DNA of 49,656 nucleotides from Flagellimonas beolgyonensis. GTDB taxonomy: Bacteria > Bacteroidota > Bacteroidia > Flavobacteriales > Flavobacteriaceae. The stretch lies in contig NZ_RZMY01000012.1 in NCBI RefSeq assembly GCF_003992615.1, positions 355 to 50,010 of the forward strand, read 5' to 3'. Shown here one piece after another: positions 1 to 6,627 of the stretch (position 1 is the first letter of the stretch; each line of letters begins with the position of its first letter). Made by a program: the position numbers and the translations under genes. Below the pieces are notes generated by a model. It was not told the origin of the DNA. It searched no databases and was given only the letters and a program-made list of their open reading frames with translations.

Positions 1-63
1 CATGTGAGAAATCTAGTTTTTTGGTAAATGTTGAAGGGTGTATGGCAATGTTCAATTAACAAT
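1..63 (+). repeat. Left arm of a 63-bp perfect inverted repeat
   Basis: Bases 1-63 are the exact reverse complement of 49434-49496; the match stops at base 64 (G against a T at 49433). The outer end reads CATGTGAGAAATCTAG, which resembles half of the dispersed element at 18205-18296. The window begins inside the arm, so it may extend further left. There is no ORF in it. Confidence 0.9.
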
Positions 64-89
64 GGACAATAAGCATTGAGCTTTCCAAC

Positions 90-117
90 AATCCAATAAT
101 CCAATAATCCAATAATC
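90..117. repeat. 8-bp tandem repeat (AATCCAAT)x3.5
   Basis: Three perfect copies of AATCCAAT followed by AATC. Similar AATCCAAG/AATCAAG runs recur at 49028-49050, 49121-49165 and 49264-49312 on the other side of the window. This is simple-sequence intergenic DNA with no spacer structure. Confidence 0.8.
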
Positions 118-205
118 TGACCATCGAACAAAAACCAACAACAGTCAATTGTTTGAAACGAATTCCACGAATTGTCACAAATGCATTCTACCACTTACAA
201 TTGTT

Positions 206-241
206 CTCGACTTCCCCTTCGACTGCGCTCAGGGTGACAGA
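206..241. repeat. REP-like dispersed element (CTTCGACT type)
   Basis: Contains CTTCGACTGCGCTCAG (217-232) followed by GGTGACAG. The same core, with one base changed and in the opposite orientation, lies in the 3' end of hemD (31531-31554). A split copy is found at 49540-49583. It has no ORF. Short REP-like palindromes of this kind are common between flavobacterial genes. Confidence 0.6.
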
Positions 242-270
242 CCGAACAGACAACAGCAAACAAATACATG

Positions 271-293
271 AAAAAAGCCGAGCTAGGCTCGGC
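271..293 (-). terminator. Rho-independent terminator
   Basis: Perfect 7-bp stem GCCGAGC/GCTCGGC with a TAG loop. Read on the minus strand it is followed by six T. It would end transcription of the small ORF at 336-431. The sequence just upstream in the direction of transcription (CTAACCATGAAC) is the same as next to the terminator at 1221-1248, so the two units appear related. Confidence 0.75.
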
Positions 294-335
294 TTCCTTG
301 TTCATGGTTAGTGATATCCTCAAGGGATTCGTATT

Positions 336-431
336 TTAATGGTTCTTTATTTCCAAAAAGTTGAACAAAGGGGCCATTTGCTCTTCGTAGGTCATATTGT
401 CCCAAACTTTTGCTTTGGTGTTATTGGCCAT
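336..431 (-). pseudogene. Small ORF or 3' remnant of a lost gene
   Basis: A minus-strand reading frame closes with TAA at 336-338 and is followed by its own terminator at 271-293. From the ATG at 431 it gives a 31-residue peptide with protein-like composition (for example KAKVWDNMTYEEQMAPLF). The frame stays open upstream to about 506 but with an AT-rich, less protein-like sequence. I do not recognise it. It could be a genuine small protein or the surviving tail of a decayed gene; I favour the second because upstream coding quality drops sharply. Confidence 0.35.
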
Positions 432-561
432 ATTTTTGGCTCCCAAATCAATGTTTTTATATATAAAATTAAATCTATGTAAGAATTTTCTTTGGATTAA
501 ATTGACTCAACCCTGTTTTGAATTGATGGTTGCCCTATTCGGTTTGACGACTTGAAAACAT

Positions 562-581
562 GGCCGGCTCGAGGGCCGGCC
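562..581 (-). terminator. GC-rich hairpin downstream of collagen-like gene
   Basis: GGCCGGC (562-568) pairs with GCCGGCC (575-581) around a 6-base loop, 38 bases past the stop of the gene at 619. On the minus strand it is followed only by ATGTTTTC, so the U tract is poor. It is probably a terminator or mRNA-end stabiliser. Confidence 0.5.
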
Positions 582-618
582 TATGTTGAATCAAACAAAA
601 CTCAAGAGAAACTATTTT

Positions 619-1167
619 TTAATCCAATCCGAAGTAGGCGGCCACGGCATGGTAGTCGGAAGTGTTCACGCCTACGGCTTTCAGTTCTGACAATACATTG
701 ACATTTCCATTTTTGGCGGATGTTCCAATTTCTATGGCCACAATGAGCACCTCACTAAAAACATTTGATGGCATATTAAAGGGCAACCCATCCACACTGT
801 CAAAAAATAGGATACTGGCATCTCCCAATTGGTCCTCTTCTTCTGCTAAATAAAAGAGAGTGGTATTAAATCCACCTTCTAATGAAGCACCGGGAACTGG
901 AAAAACATATCCCCCAACCGAAGTCTTGAGATAAAAGAGAAAGGTAAATTTCGATTTGTCCAGCTGATCGGGAATATTGAAAATCAAGGTGGAGCCTCCA
1001 TCCCAATTTGATACATCTACGGAGAAGGCCTGTACATTGGCATTGCCATTTACCCCGGGTACACCTTGTGGACCTTGCGGGCCTTGTTCCCCATCATCGC
1101 CAGAACAGGAAACCAATAGCGTTGCCATGCTTATCATGGCCAATGCAAAAAATTTTATTTTTTTCAT
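619..1167 (-). CDS. Collagen-like-repeat lipoprotein (paralog A)
   Basis: A 182-residue predicted lipoprotein. The signal peptide ends in a lipobox, LLVSC, with Cys21 as the lipidated residue. Right after it comes a short Gly-X-Y tract (about residues 23-43: GDD, GEQ, GPQ, GPQ, GVP, GVN, GNA), then a beta-rich domain of about 140 residues. The gene at 1288 is a paralog: same leader, same NANVQ junction, and an almost identical C-terminus (DYHAVAAYFGL). Gly-X-Y tracts normally trimerise, so this may be a short stalk holding a globular domain away from the membrane; that role is inference. Each paralog has its own terminator, so they are probably separately transcribed. Function unknown. Confidence 0.8.
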   Translation of the reverse strand: MKKIKFFALAMISMATLLVSCSGDDGEQGPQGPQGVPGVNGNANVQAFSVDVSNWDGGSTLIFNIPDQLDKSKFTFLFYLKTSVGGYVFPVPGASLEGGFNTTLFYLAEEEDQLGDASILFFDSVDGLPFNMPSNVFSEVLIVAIEIGTSAKNGNVNVLSELKAVGVNTSDYHAVAAYFGLD

Positions 1168-1220
1168 GTGATAACTCTTTTAGTTGAAATTTTATTCTTG
1201 GCTAACCCTTTTTGTGGTTA

Positions 1221-1248
1221 AAAAAAGCCGAGCAAAGCCCGGCTTTTC
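1221..1248 (-). terminator. Rho-independent terminator between the collagen-like genes
   Basis: Stem AAAAGCCG-A-GC/GC-C-CGGCTTTT with an AAA loop and one internal mismatch. The minus strand continues into a run of T. It lies about 40 bases after the stop of the gene at 1288 and upstream of the start at 1167, so the two paralogs form separate units. Confidence 0.75.
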
Positions 1249-1287
1249 CTGTTCATGGTTAGCTTATCCTTTTAGGATAAAAGGTTT

Positions 1288-1857
1288 TTATTCCAATCCG
1301 AAGTAGGCCGCCACAGCATGGTAATCGGAAGTGTCGACGCCAGCTGATTTGAGTTCTGCTATAATATCAGCATTGCCATTTTTATTTGCCAAAGAAGTTT
1401 TTTCAATAGCAACAACAATTACTTGGGTAAATGTCCCACCAGGGACAACAGCAGGGGTATCGTCAGATGAATTGTAGAAATCAATAAAAAGGGTGTTACC
1501 ACCTGAAATTACATCAGAATAAACCGATGTATAATATAAATTATAAATTGGTCCAGGAATCGAATATACCAATCCATTGTTATCTACGATATAATAAAGA
1601 AATGCAAAGTTCTCAGGTTGATTGACAATATTTAATAAATCAAACTGGAGGTTGCCATAATTTGTAAATACCTCAAGATTATAACTAAACTGTTGCACAT
1701 TAGCATTCCCATCAACACCGTCCACACCATCTTGTCCGTCGACTCCATCAACACCGGCGATACCTTGTGGGCCTTGTTCCCCATCGTCGCCCGAACAGGA
1801 AACCAATACCATTGCCATGCAAACCATGGCCAAACTAACTACTTTTAACGCTTTCAT
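1288..1857 (-). CDS. Collagen-like-repeat lipoprotein (paralog B)
   Basis: A 189-residue predicted lipoprotein, paralog of the gene at 619. Lipobox VLVSC places the lipidated residue at Cys21. The Gly-X-Y tract is longer than in paralog A (about ten triplets) and of different composition: after GEQ and GPQ it runs into Asp-rich GVD/GQD triplets. A NANVQ junction leads into a beta-rich domain ending DYHAVAAYFGLE. The middle is Tyr/Asn-rich and looks more AT-rich than neighbouring genes. The tract is built of imperfect 9-base DNA units, which could expand or contract. A TACATTTG box lies 28 bases upstream of the ATG. A surface role is inferred; the ligand or partner is unknown. Confidence 0.8.
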   Translation of the reverse strand: MKALKVVSLAMVCMAMVLVSCSGDDGEQGPQGIAGVDGVDGQDGVDGVDGNANVQQFSYNLEVFTNYGNLQFDLLNIVNQPENFAFLYYIVDNNGLVYSIPGPIYNLYYTSVYSDVISGGNTLFIDFYNSSDDTPAVVPGGTFTQVIVVAIEKTSLANKNGNADIIAELKSAGVDTSDYHAVAAYFGLE

Positions 1858-1885
1858 AATGATTAAATTAGGGTTATTTCTGCGC

Positions 1886-1893
1886 CAAATGTA
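1886..1893 (-). promoter_or_regulatory. Candidate -7 box for paralog B
   Basis: The minus strand reads TACATTTG, a perfect match to the Bacteroidota -7 consensus TAnnTTTG, 28 bases before the ATG at 1857. I see no clear -33 TTG at the expected distance. Confidence 0.4.
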
Positions 1894-2020
1894 GGGTGAC
1901 CCAATGGCACATTTTTGCCCTAACTCACCAACACGGCCTATGGATTGATGGATGCGGAATTGGAGTTGATGAATGCTATAATAGCATAAGTATTTTCTTA
2001 CTTTTTTGAAAATATTAAAT

Positions 2021-2048
2021 AAAAAAGCCCCTAAAATAGAGGCTTTTA
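2021..2048 (-). terminator. Rho-independent terminator
   Basis: Stem AAAAGCCCCT/AGAGGCTTTT with an AAAAT loop and minor mismatch, followed on the minus strand by T residues. It lies 21 bases after the stop of the gene at 2069 and closes the kinase-hydratase-exported protein unit. Confidence 0.75.
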
Positions 2049-2068
2049 TGTTTTTAAGAATGGAAGTC

Positions 2069-3622
2069 TTAATTGAAATCTACCTTCACCAATTGCTTTT
2101 TGTTCCCCCTTTTGGCATAGAAGAGCATTTCGTTGTCCTTTTCATCCTTTAAGGGTTTGGAGACCATTAAAGGCAAGCGGGCTTCTTCTTGGTCAATGAT
2201 CTTTTCATAATCCATCACCCCATTGGCATCCAACGAAATCAGGAACACGTTCCGGTTGCGGCTCAACCCTTGTTTAAAGATCAACCGTTCGTTATTGATC
2301 AATTGGGGGTTTTCCGCAGCCGTACAAATAAAGAAATAGGTGTTTCCATCCTTGCAATAAGAGCTGTAGGACGCATAGGCCCCATCACCTTGGGTGACTT
2401 CGGTTTTGTTGATGTTCCGGGCCCAGACCATTGCACCGGACGGATCCAACTTCACGCTGACGATATCATTATGGTGGTAACGCTCAATACGGACACGTTG
2501 CCCAGCACCGGTCACCTCAAGGCCCGAGGTCACAAAATATTCCTCCGCATTGAAGAAAATTTCCTCTTTGGGGGTCACTTCCACATTCTTGAACACCAGG
2601 TTCTTGATATCCTTATCGTCTTCCCTGCCAAATTTATCGTCCATAAATTGCTGGGAAAACGGGTTGTATTTCTGGGATTTGATATCCAAGGTGGATGGAT
2701 TTAGGTTGAAATAGGCAATGCCGTTGTAGCGATTGTCCTTTCTATCGGCGTAGAAGCCCACACAGACCAGTCTGTCGTTTAGCAAAATGGGATACAGCGC
2801 TTCCGGATATTTGCCCGGGTCAACAAAAGACTGGGATTGACTTCCAAATTGGGAAATTTTGACCAATTCGTACTGAAACTTGCGTTCGTCCACTTGAAAT
2901 CGTCGCTTTTTAAAATAGGCCTTGCCCACCAAATAGATGGATTGCAGGTCGGGTGAGAAGGTCACGTTTTCAAAGGCATAGTTCTTTTCCTCGATCTCAT
3001 CCGAAAAGTCGAACTCAAACTTTTTGTTAAGGGCGGTGTCGAACAAATGGATCATGTGTTTTTCACTCTTTCCCTTTTTGTGGTGCGTGCTGATCACGAA
3101 TCCCCTTTTGTCCTCATCGAAAAGTATCGATGTGGTGAACCCATTGGAAAAGTTTCGGTTGAAATAGTTTTTGTCCACTGGGTTGTTCACTTCTTCGGAA
3201 GAGAGTGAGAGCAGTTTCACCGTTCGGAAATTGAAGGCGATGATGGGACTGGTGTGCACCCAATACTCGTATTCCCCACGGTCATAGTTGTAGTTCAGGA
3301 ACAGCAGATTCAACTGGCCGTTCTTAAAAAAACCATCGATAAAATCGAGCCCCTTTACTTTGTAATTGAATTCTGAAACCAGTTCCAGATCACTGTTGTA
3401 GTGTTCAATCAAATAGCCCTTGGGCTTCAAGATCAAGCCCTGATAGTAGGCGCGTACTAAAATGTACCCCCCGGAACCATCTTCATCAATAGTCATGAGG
3501 TTGGAATAGCGATAGCGATCGTTGTATTTTTCTCCAAAATCATAGCTCACCGGCATTTTTTGTGCCGATAGGGCCCATCCTGACAGTAGGATAAAAAGAA
3601 GGACAAAATGTTTTTTAGTCAT
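2069..3622 (-). CDS. Exported protein of unknown function
   Basis: A 517-residue protein with a Sec signal peptide (about residues 1-20, ending ALSAQ). The mature part is rich in short beta-strand-like segments with repeated xxVGKAYF / LVCVGFYADRK-type stretches, as in a beta-propeller-like exported protein; I see no catalytic motif and no C-terminal sorting domain. I do not recognise the family. The gene starts 25 bases after the enoyl-CoA hydratase stop and is followed by a terminator, so it is probably the last gene of the kinase-hydratase transcript. Periplasmic or cell-surface location is inferred from the signal peptide alone. Confidence 0.7.
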   Translation of the reverse strand: MTKKHFVLLFILLSGWALSAQKMPVSYDFGEKYNDRYRYSNLMTIDEDGSGGYILVRAYYQGLILKPKGYLIEHYNSDLELVSEFNYKVKGLDFIDGFFKNGQLNLLFLNYNYDRGEYEYWVHTSPIIAFNFRTVKLLSLSSEEVNNPVDKNYFNRNFSNGFTTSILFDEDKRGFVISTHHKKGKSEKHMIHLFDTALNKKFEFDFSDEIEEKNYAFENVTFSPDLQSIYLVGKAYFKKRRFQVDERKFQYELVKISQFGSQSQSFVDPGKYPEALYPILLNDRLVCVGFYADRKDNRYNGIAYFNLNPSTLDIKSQKYNPFSQQFMDDKFGREDDKDIKNLVFKNVEVTPKEEIFFNAEEYFVTSGLEVTGAGQRVRIERYHHNDIVSVKLDPSGAMVWARNINKTEVTQGDGAYASYSSYCKDGNTYFFICTAAENPQLINNERLIFKQGLSRNRNVFLISLDANGVMDYEKIIDQEEARLPLMVSKPLKDEKDNEMLFYAKRGNKKQLVKVDFN

Positions 3623-3647
3623 GGTTTGGATGGGTTAGGGCCGAAGG

Positions 3648-4457
3648 TCATGAACCCGGAAAGTCTGCCTTGCGCTTTTCCAGGAAAGCAGTGGTGCCTT
3701 CCTTAAAATCGTCCGTGCCAAAACAATGGCCAAAAGCATCGACTTCCACGGCATAGCCATCGACGTCATACTTAAAACCTGCATTTACCGCTTTTATTGC
3801 ATGTTTTATGGCAACGGAAGAATTATTCGATATCCTGCCCGCAATTTTGACACAAAGCGGCACTAATTCCTCCAGGGAGGTCACGTGATTTACCAATCCA
3901 TAGGCAAAGGCTTTATCGGCATCGATCATGCCCGCGGTCATGATCATTTCCATGGCACGGCCTTTTCCAATGAGCTGCGGCAAACGTTGCGTACCCCCAT
4001 ACCCGGGAATCACCCCCAAAGACACTTCGGGCAGTCCCATTCGGGCATTACTGCTGGCTACCCTAAAATGACAGGCCATGGCCAATTCAAGCCCACCCCC
4101 CAACGCGAATCCGTTTATAGCAGCAATAACTGGGGTTGAGAGATTCTCGATGGCGTTAAAAAGATTTTTTTGACCCAAGGCCGCCAATTGGCGACCTTCC
4201 TTTACGGAAAAATGGGCAAATTCGGAAATATCGGCCCCGGCCACAAAGGCCTTTTCACCGCTTCCGGTCAAGATGATGACCTTGATGTTCGCATCCTCAT
4301 CCAATTCGGCAATGGCAACTTGCAATTCCTCAATGGTCCGCTTGTTCAGGGCATTCAGTTTGCTGGGCCGATTTATGGTAATGGTGGCAAAATTGTTCTC
4401 TTCCTCAATGTAGATGTTCTCGAAATCCATGTTGTTGCTTTTTTTGGTGCTTGGCAT
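3648..4457 (-). CDS. Enoyl-CoA hydratase/isomerase (crotonase) family protein
   Basis: Crotonase-fold enzyme, up to 269 residues, that would add water across the double bond of enoyl-CoA thioesters in fatty-acid or branched-chain degradation. Visible motifs: the oxyanion-hole segment AFVAGADISEF, the second oxyanion strand ALGGGLELAMAC carrying the first catalytic Glu, and LPEVSLGVIPGYGGTQRL carrying the second Glu, so a true hydratase is more likely than an isomerase. The first ATG overlaps the kinase stop by one base (TAATG), which suggests translational coupling. A second ATG at 4430 gives 260 residues, the usual family length, and is an equally good start. Why it pairs with a sensor kinase is not clear; substrate unknown. 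Confidence 0.9.
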   Translation of the reverse strand: MPSTKKSNNMDFENIYIEEENNFATITINRPSKLNALNKRTIEELQVAIAELDEDANIKVIILTGSGEKAFVAGADISEFAHFSVKEGRQLAALGQKNLFNAIENLSTPVIAAINGFALGGGLELAMACHFRVASSNARMGLPEVSLGVIPGYGGTQRLPQLIGKGRAMEMIMTAGMIDADKAFAYGLVNHVTSLEELVPLCVKIAGRISNNSSVAIKHAIKAVNAGFKYDVDGYAVEVDAFGHCFGTDDFKEGTTAFLEKRKADFPGS

Positions 4458-5932
4458 TATGCGCCAACAGCAGATGCTTTTTTATGTTCTTTGGGAAATT
4501 TGATGCAAAATACGGTGCCCTTTCCCATTTGTGAAGTAAAGTTAATGGTTCCGCCATAGTTTTCCACGATGTTTTTTACCATACCCAATCCAAGGCCCGT
4601 ACCGCTGGATTTGGTGGTAAACTTGGGCTCGAATATTTTATGCCGGTTTTCATCCGAGATGCCCACGCCATTATCGGCCACGGAAATTTTTACATGTTCC
4701 CCTTCGGATGCAACAGTGACCAGAATACGGGGCGATTCCACATCTGGAACGGCCTGGATGGCATTTTTGACCAAGTTCGTGATCACACGGATCAATTGGG
4801 TACGATCCAATTTGGCAATGATTTCCTCTTCATCCGCTATAAAATGGATATAATCCTCGTTAAAGATTTCCAGTGCCAATTTAACCACCTTGACCACGTT
4901 CAACGTCTCGTTCTGCTGTGCCGGCATATCGGCGAAACTGGAAAAGGCCGTGGCAATATTGCTCATAGTATCGATCTGCTGGATCAATGTTTTGGAGAAT
5001 TCGTTCACCTTTTTCTGGATATCGGGGTCGTTGGGATCGAACTTGCGCTCAAAGCTCTGTACGGTCAGTCGCAACGGGGTCAATGGATTCTTAATTTCGT
5101 GCGCCACCTGTTTGGCCATTTCCCGCCACGCCTGTTCCCTTTCACTACGGGCCAATTTTATGGCACTCTCTTCCAGCTCATCGATCATTCGGTTATAGGA
5201 ATCCACCAACATGCTGATCTCCTCCCCCGGACTCTCTAAATAGATTTTTTCGTTCTGTCGGGTCAGGTTGGTCCTGTTTATCTTATCTGAAATGGTCTGA
5301 AGCGAACGGGTGATGTATTTCGAAATAAAGTAGGCCAAAATGATGGCGGCCAACAGCATCAACAAATACACCACTCCCAATCGGAAGAGGAATTCTTTGA
5401 GTTCCATATTGTTGAAACTGTTGTCCTCAAAATAGGGCAGGTTGAGAATGCCGATCGGTTTAAATTTTAAATCGGTAATGTAGGTGTAGGTGGCCTGATA
5501 AGTGTCCCCAGCTGCCCGTTTTTCCTCTACATACCTGCTTTCACCGGTTTCCAGCAAATAGTTGAGTACATTGGCATCCAAACAAGCTGAAATGGAATCT
5601 GACTCAAAACTGGGTCTGGAACTTTTGATCAAATTGCCTTCCAGATCATAGATGTTGAAATTCACGTTCTGCACATCGGCGATCTCGTAGATCTCGTCCC
5701 GAAAGATCAATCCCAAATTTTCGGTGGTTACGGGAAAGGTGGTCTCCCGCAGTACGTACTGCACGCTTTTGATCAATTGCTCCTCTTTGCGTTCGAGGCG
5801 ATCCTGGTGATAATCCTTGCCCTGTTCCTTGTATTGATAGATCGTGACCCCGGCAATCAATACCGACGCAACGACCACCAAAGTGATCATGGCAAAGAAA
5901 ATACGAGATCGCAATGAAAGTTTTCTGAACAA
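4457..5932 (-). CDS. NtrY-like membrane sensor histidine kinase
   Basis: A 491-residue kinase. Order: TM1 (about 11-31), an extracytoplasmic sensor region (about 35-180), TM2 (about 183-204), HAMP (about 205-258), HisKA with the H-box AHEIKNPLTPLRL (phosphorylated His278), then an ATPase domain with N-box (LVKNAIQA, Asn390), G1 (DNGVG, 420-424) and G2 (GTGLGLG, 444-450). The H-box and following helix resemble NtrY-type kinases. No response regulator is encoded nearby, so it is an orphan in this window. The start must be non-ATG: no in-frame ATG lies before TM1, and TTG at 5932 is the best candidate. It overlaps the downstream crotonase by one base. The signal it senses is unknown. Confidence 0.9.
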   Translation of the reverse strand: MFRKLSLRSRIFFAMITLVVVASVLIAGVTIYQYKEQGKDYHQDRLERKEEQLIKSVQYVLRETTFPVTTENLGLIFRDEIYEIADVQNVNFNIYDLEGNLIKSSRPSFESDSISACLDANVLNYLLETGESRYVEEKRAAGDTYQATYTYITDLKFKPIGILNLPYFEDNSFNNMELKEFLFRLGVVYLLMLLAAIILAYFISKYITRSLQTISDKINRTNLTRQNEKIYLESPGEEISMLVDSYNRMIDELEESAIKLARSEREQAWREMAKQVAHEIKNPLTPLRLTVQSFERKFDPNDPDIQKKVNEFSKTLIQQIDTMSNIATAFSSFADMPAQQNETLNVVKVVKLALEIFNEDYIHFIADEEEIIAKLDRTQLIRVITNLVKNAIQAVPDVESPRILVTVASEGEHVKISVADNGVGISDENRHKIFEPKFTTKSSGTGLGLGMVKNIVENYGGTINFTSQMGKGTVFCIKFPKEHKKASAVGA

Positions 5933-6062
5933 AACAGCCTGATTTGATGCTAAATTTAATCAATTATCGAGCCAAACAACCCGCTATTTCAAGAGCAGGG
6001 TTCAAGGTAAAAATTAAAATTGTTCCTTTTTGAACTTGGACTTGTACTTGTCTTTGCACGTG

Positions 6063-6608
6063 TTATGCGTTCGGGTGTTTCTCCCGGTAGCGTTTGTACA
6101 GCTTTATGCCCAACATCAACAAGATCATGAGCACAAACATACCCACGAGGCCGTAAATCCAGTTGAAGGCGCTTTTCAGGATTACCAAGAACACCACCGC
6201 AAACAGGATTATGGTGGCCACCTCGTTCCAAATCCGCATAAACTGGGATGTGTACCGAATATCGTCCCGCTGCATTTGTTTAAAGATCTGGTGGCATTTA
6301 AAATGGTAAACAAACAACAATACCACAAAGGCCAACTTAACATGCATCCACGGCTGTTGGATCCAGCTGGGCATCAAAACCATCAACCAAAGGGCAAAAA
6401 TAGTGCACAAAATGGCCGAGGGCCAGGTGATGATATACCACAAGCGACGGGTCATCAGTTTCAATTGTTCGGACAGGATCTCTTTATCGGGAGATGGTTT
6501 TTGCCATGCCTCAATATGGTAAATGAATAACCTGGGGATATAGAACAGGCCCGCAAACCAGGTGACCACAAAGATCAAGTGCAACGATTTGATGTATGCG
6601 TACAGCAA
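6063..6608 (-). CDS. hemJ: Protoporphyrinogen IX oxidase HemJ
   Basis: A 181-residue integral membrane protein of the HemJ (UPF0093, often labelled CopD-like) family, which oxidises protoporphyrinogen IX to protoporphyrin IX, the step before ferrochelatase. The N-terminus LHLIFVVTWFAGLFYIPRLF is characteristic: conserved His10 and Arg26 are visible, and Lys91 (MHVKLAF) matches the conserved Lys. Four or five hydrophobic helices are present. The start is TTG at 6608, as no ATG fits before helix 1. It begins 19 bases after the VPS10 gene ends, so it may share that transcript. The rest of the heme pathway lies 17-30 kb away in the same window, which supports the call; no HemG or HemY is seen here. 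Confidence 0.88.
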   Translation of the reverse strand: MLYAYIKSLHLIFVVTWFAGLFYIPRLFIYHIEAWQKPSPDKEILSEQLKLMTRRLWYIITWPSAILCTIFALWLMVLMPSWIQQPWMHVKLAFVVLLFVYHFKCHQIFKQMQRDDIRYTSQFMRIWNEVATIILFAVVFLVILKSAFNWIYGLVGMFVLMILLMLGIKLYKRYREKHPNA

Positions 6609-6627
6609 TTGCTTGGTATTTTAAATT

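Noticed and set aside
90..117. Possible CRISPR-like or VNTR array of AATCCAAT units
   Set aside because: The unit is 8 bases, directly tandem, with no spacers and no cas genes in the window. It is simple-sequence DNA.
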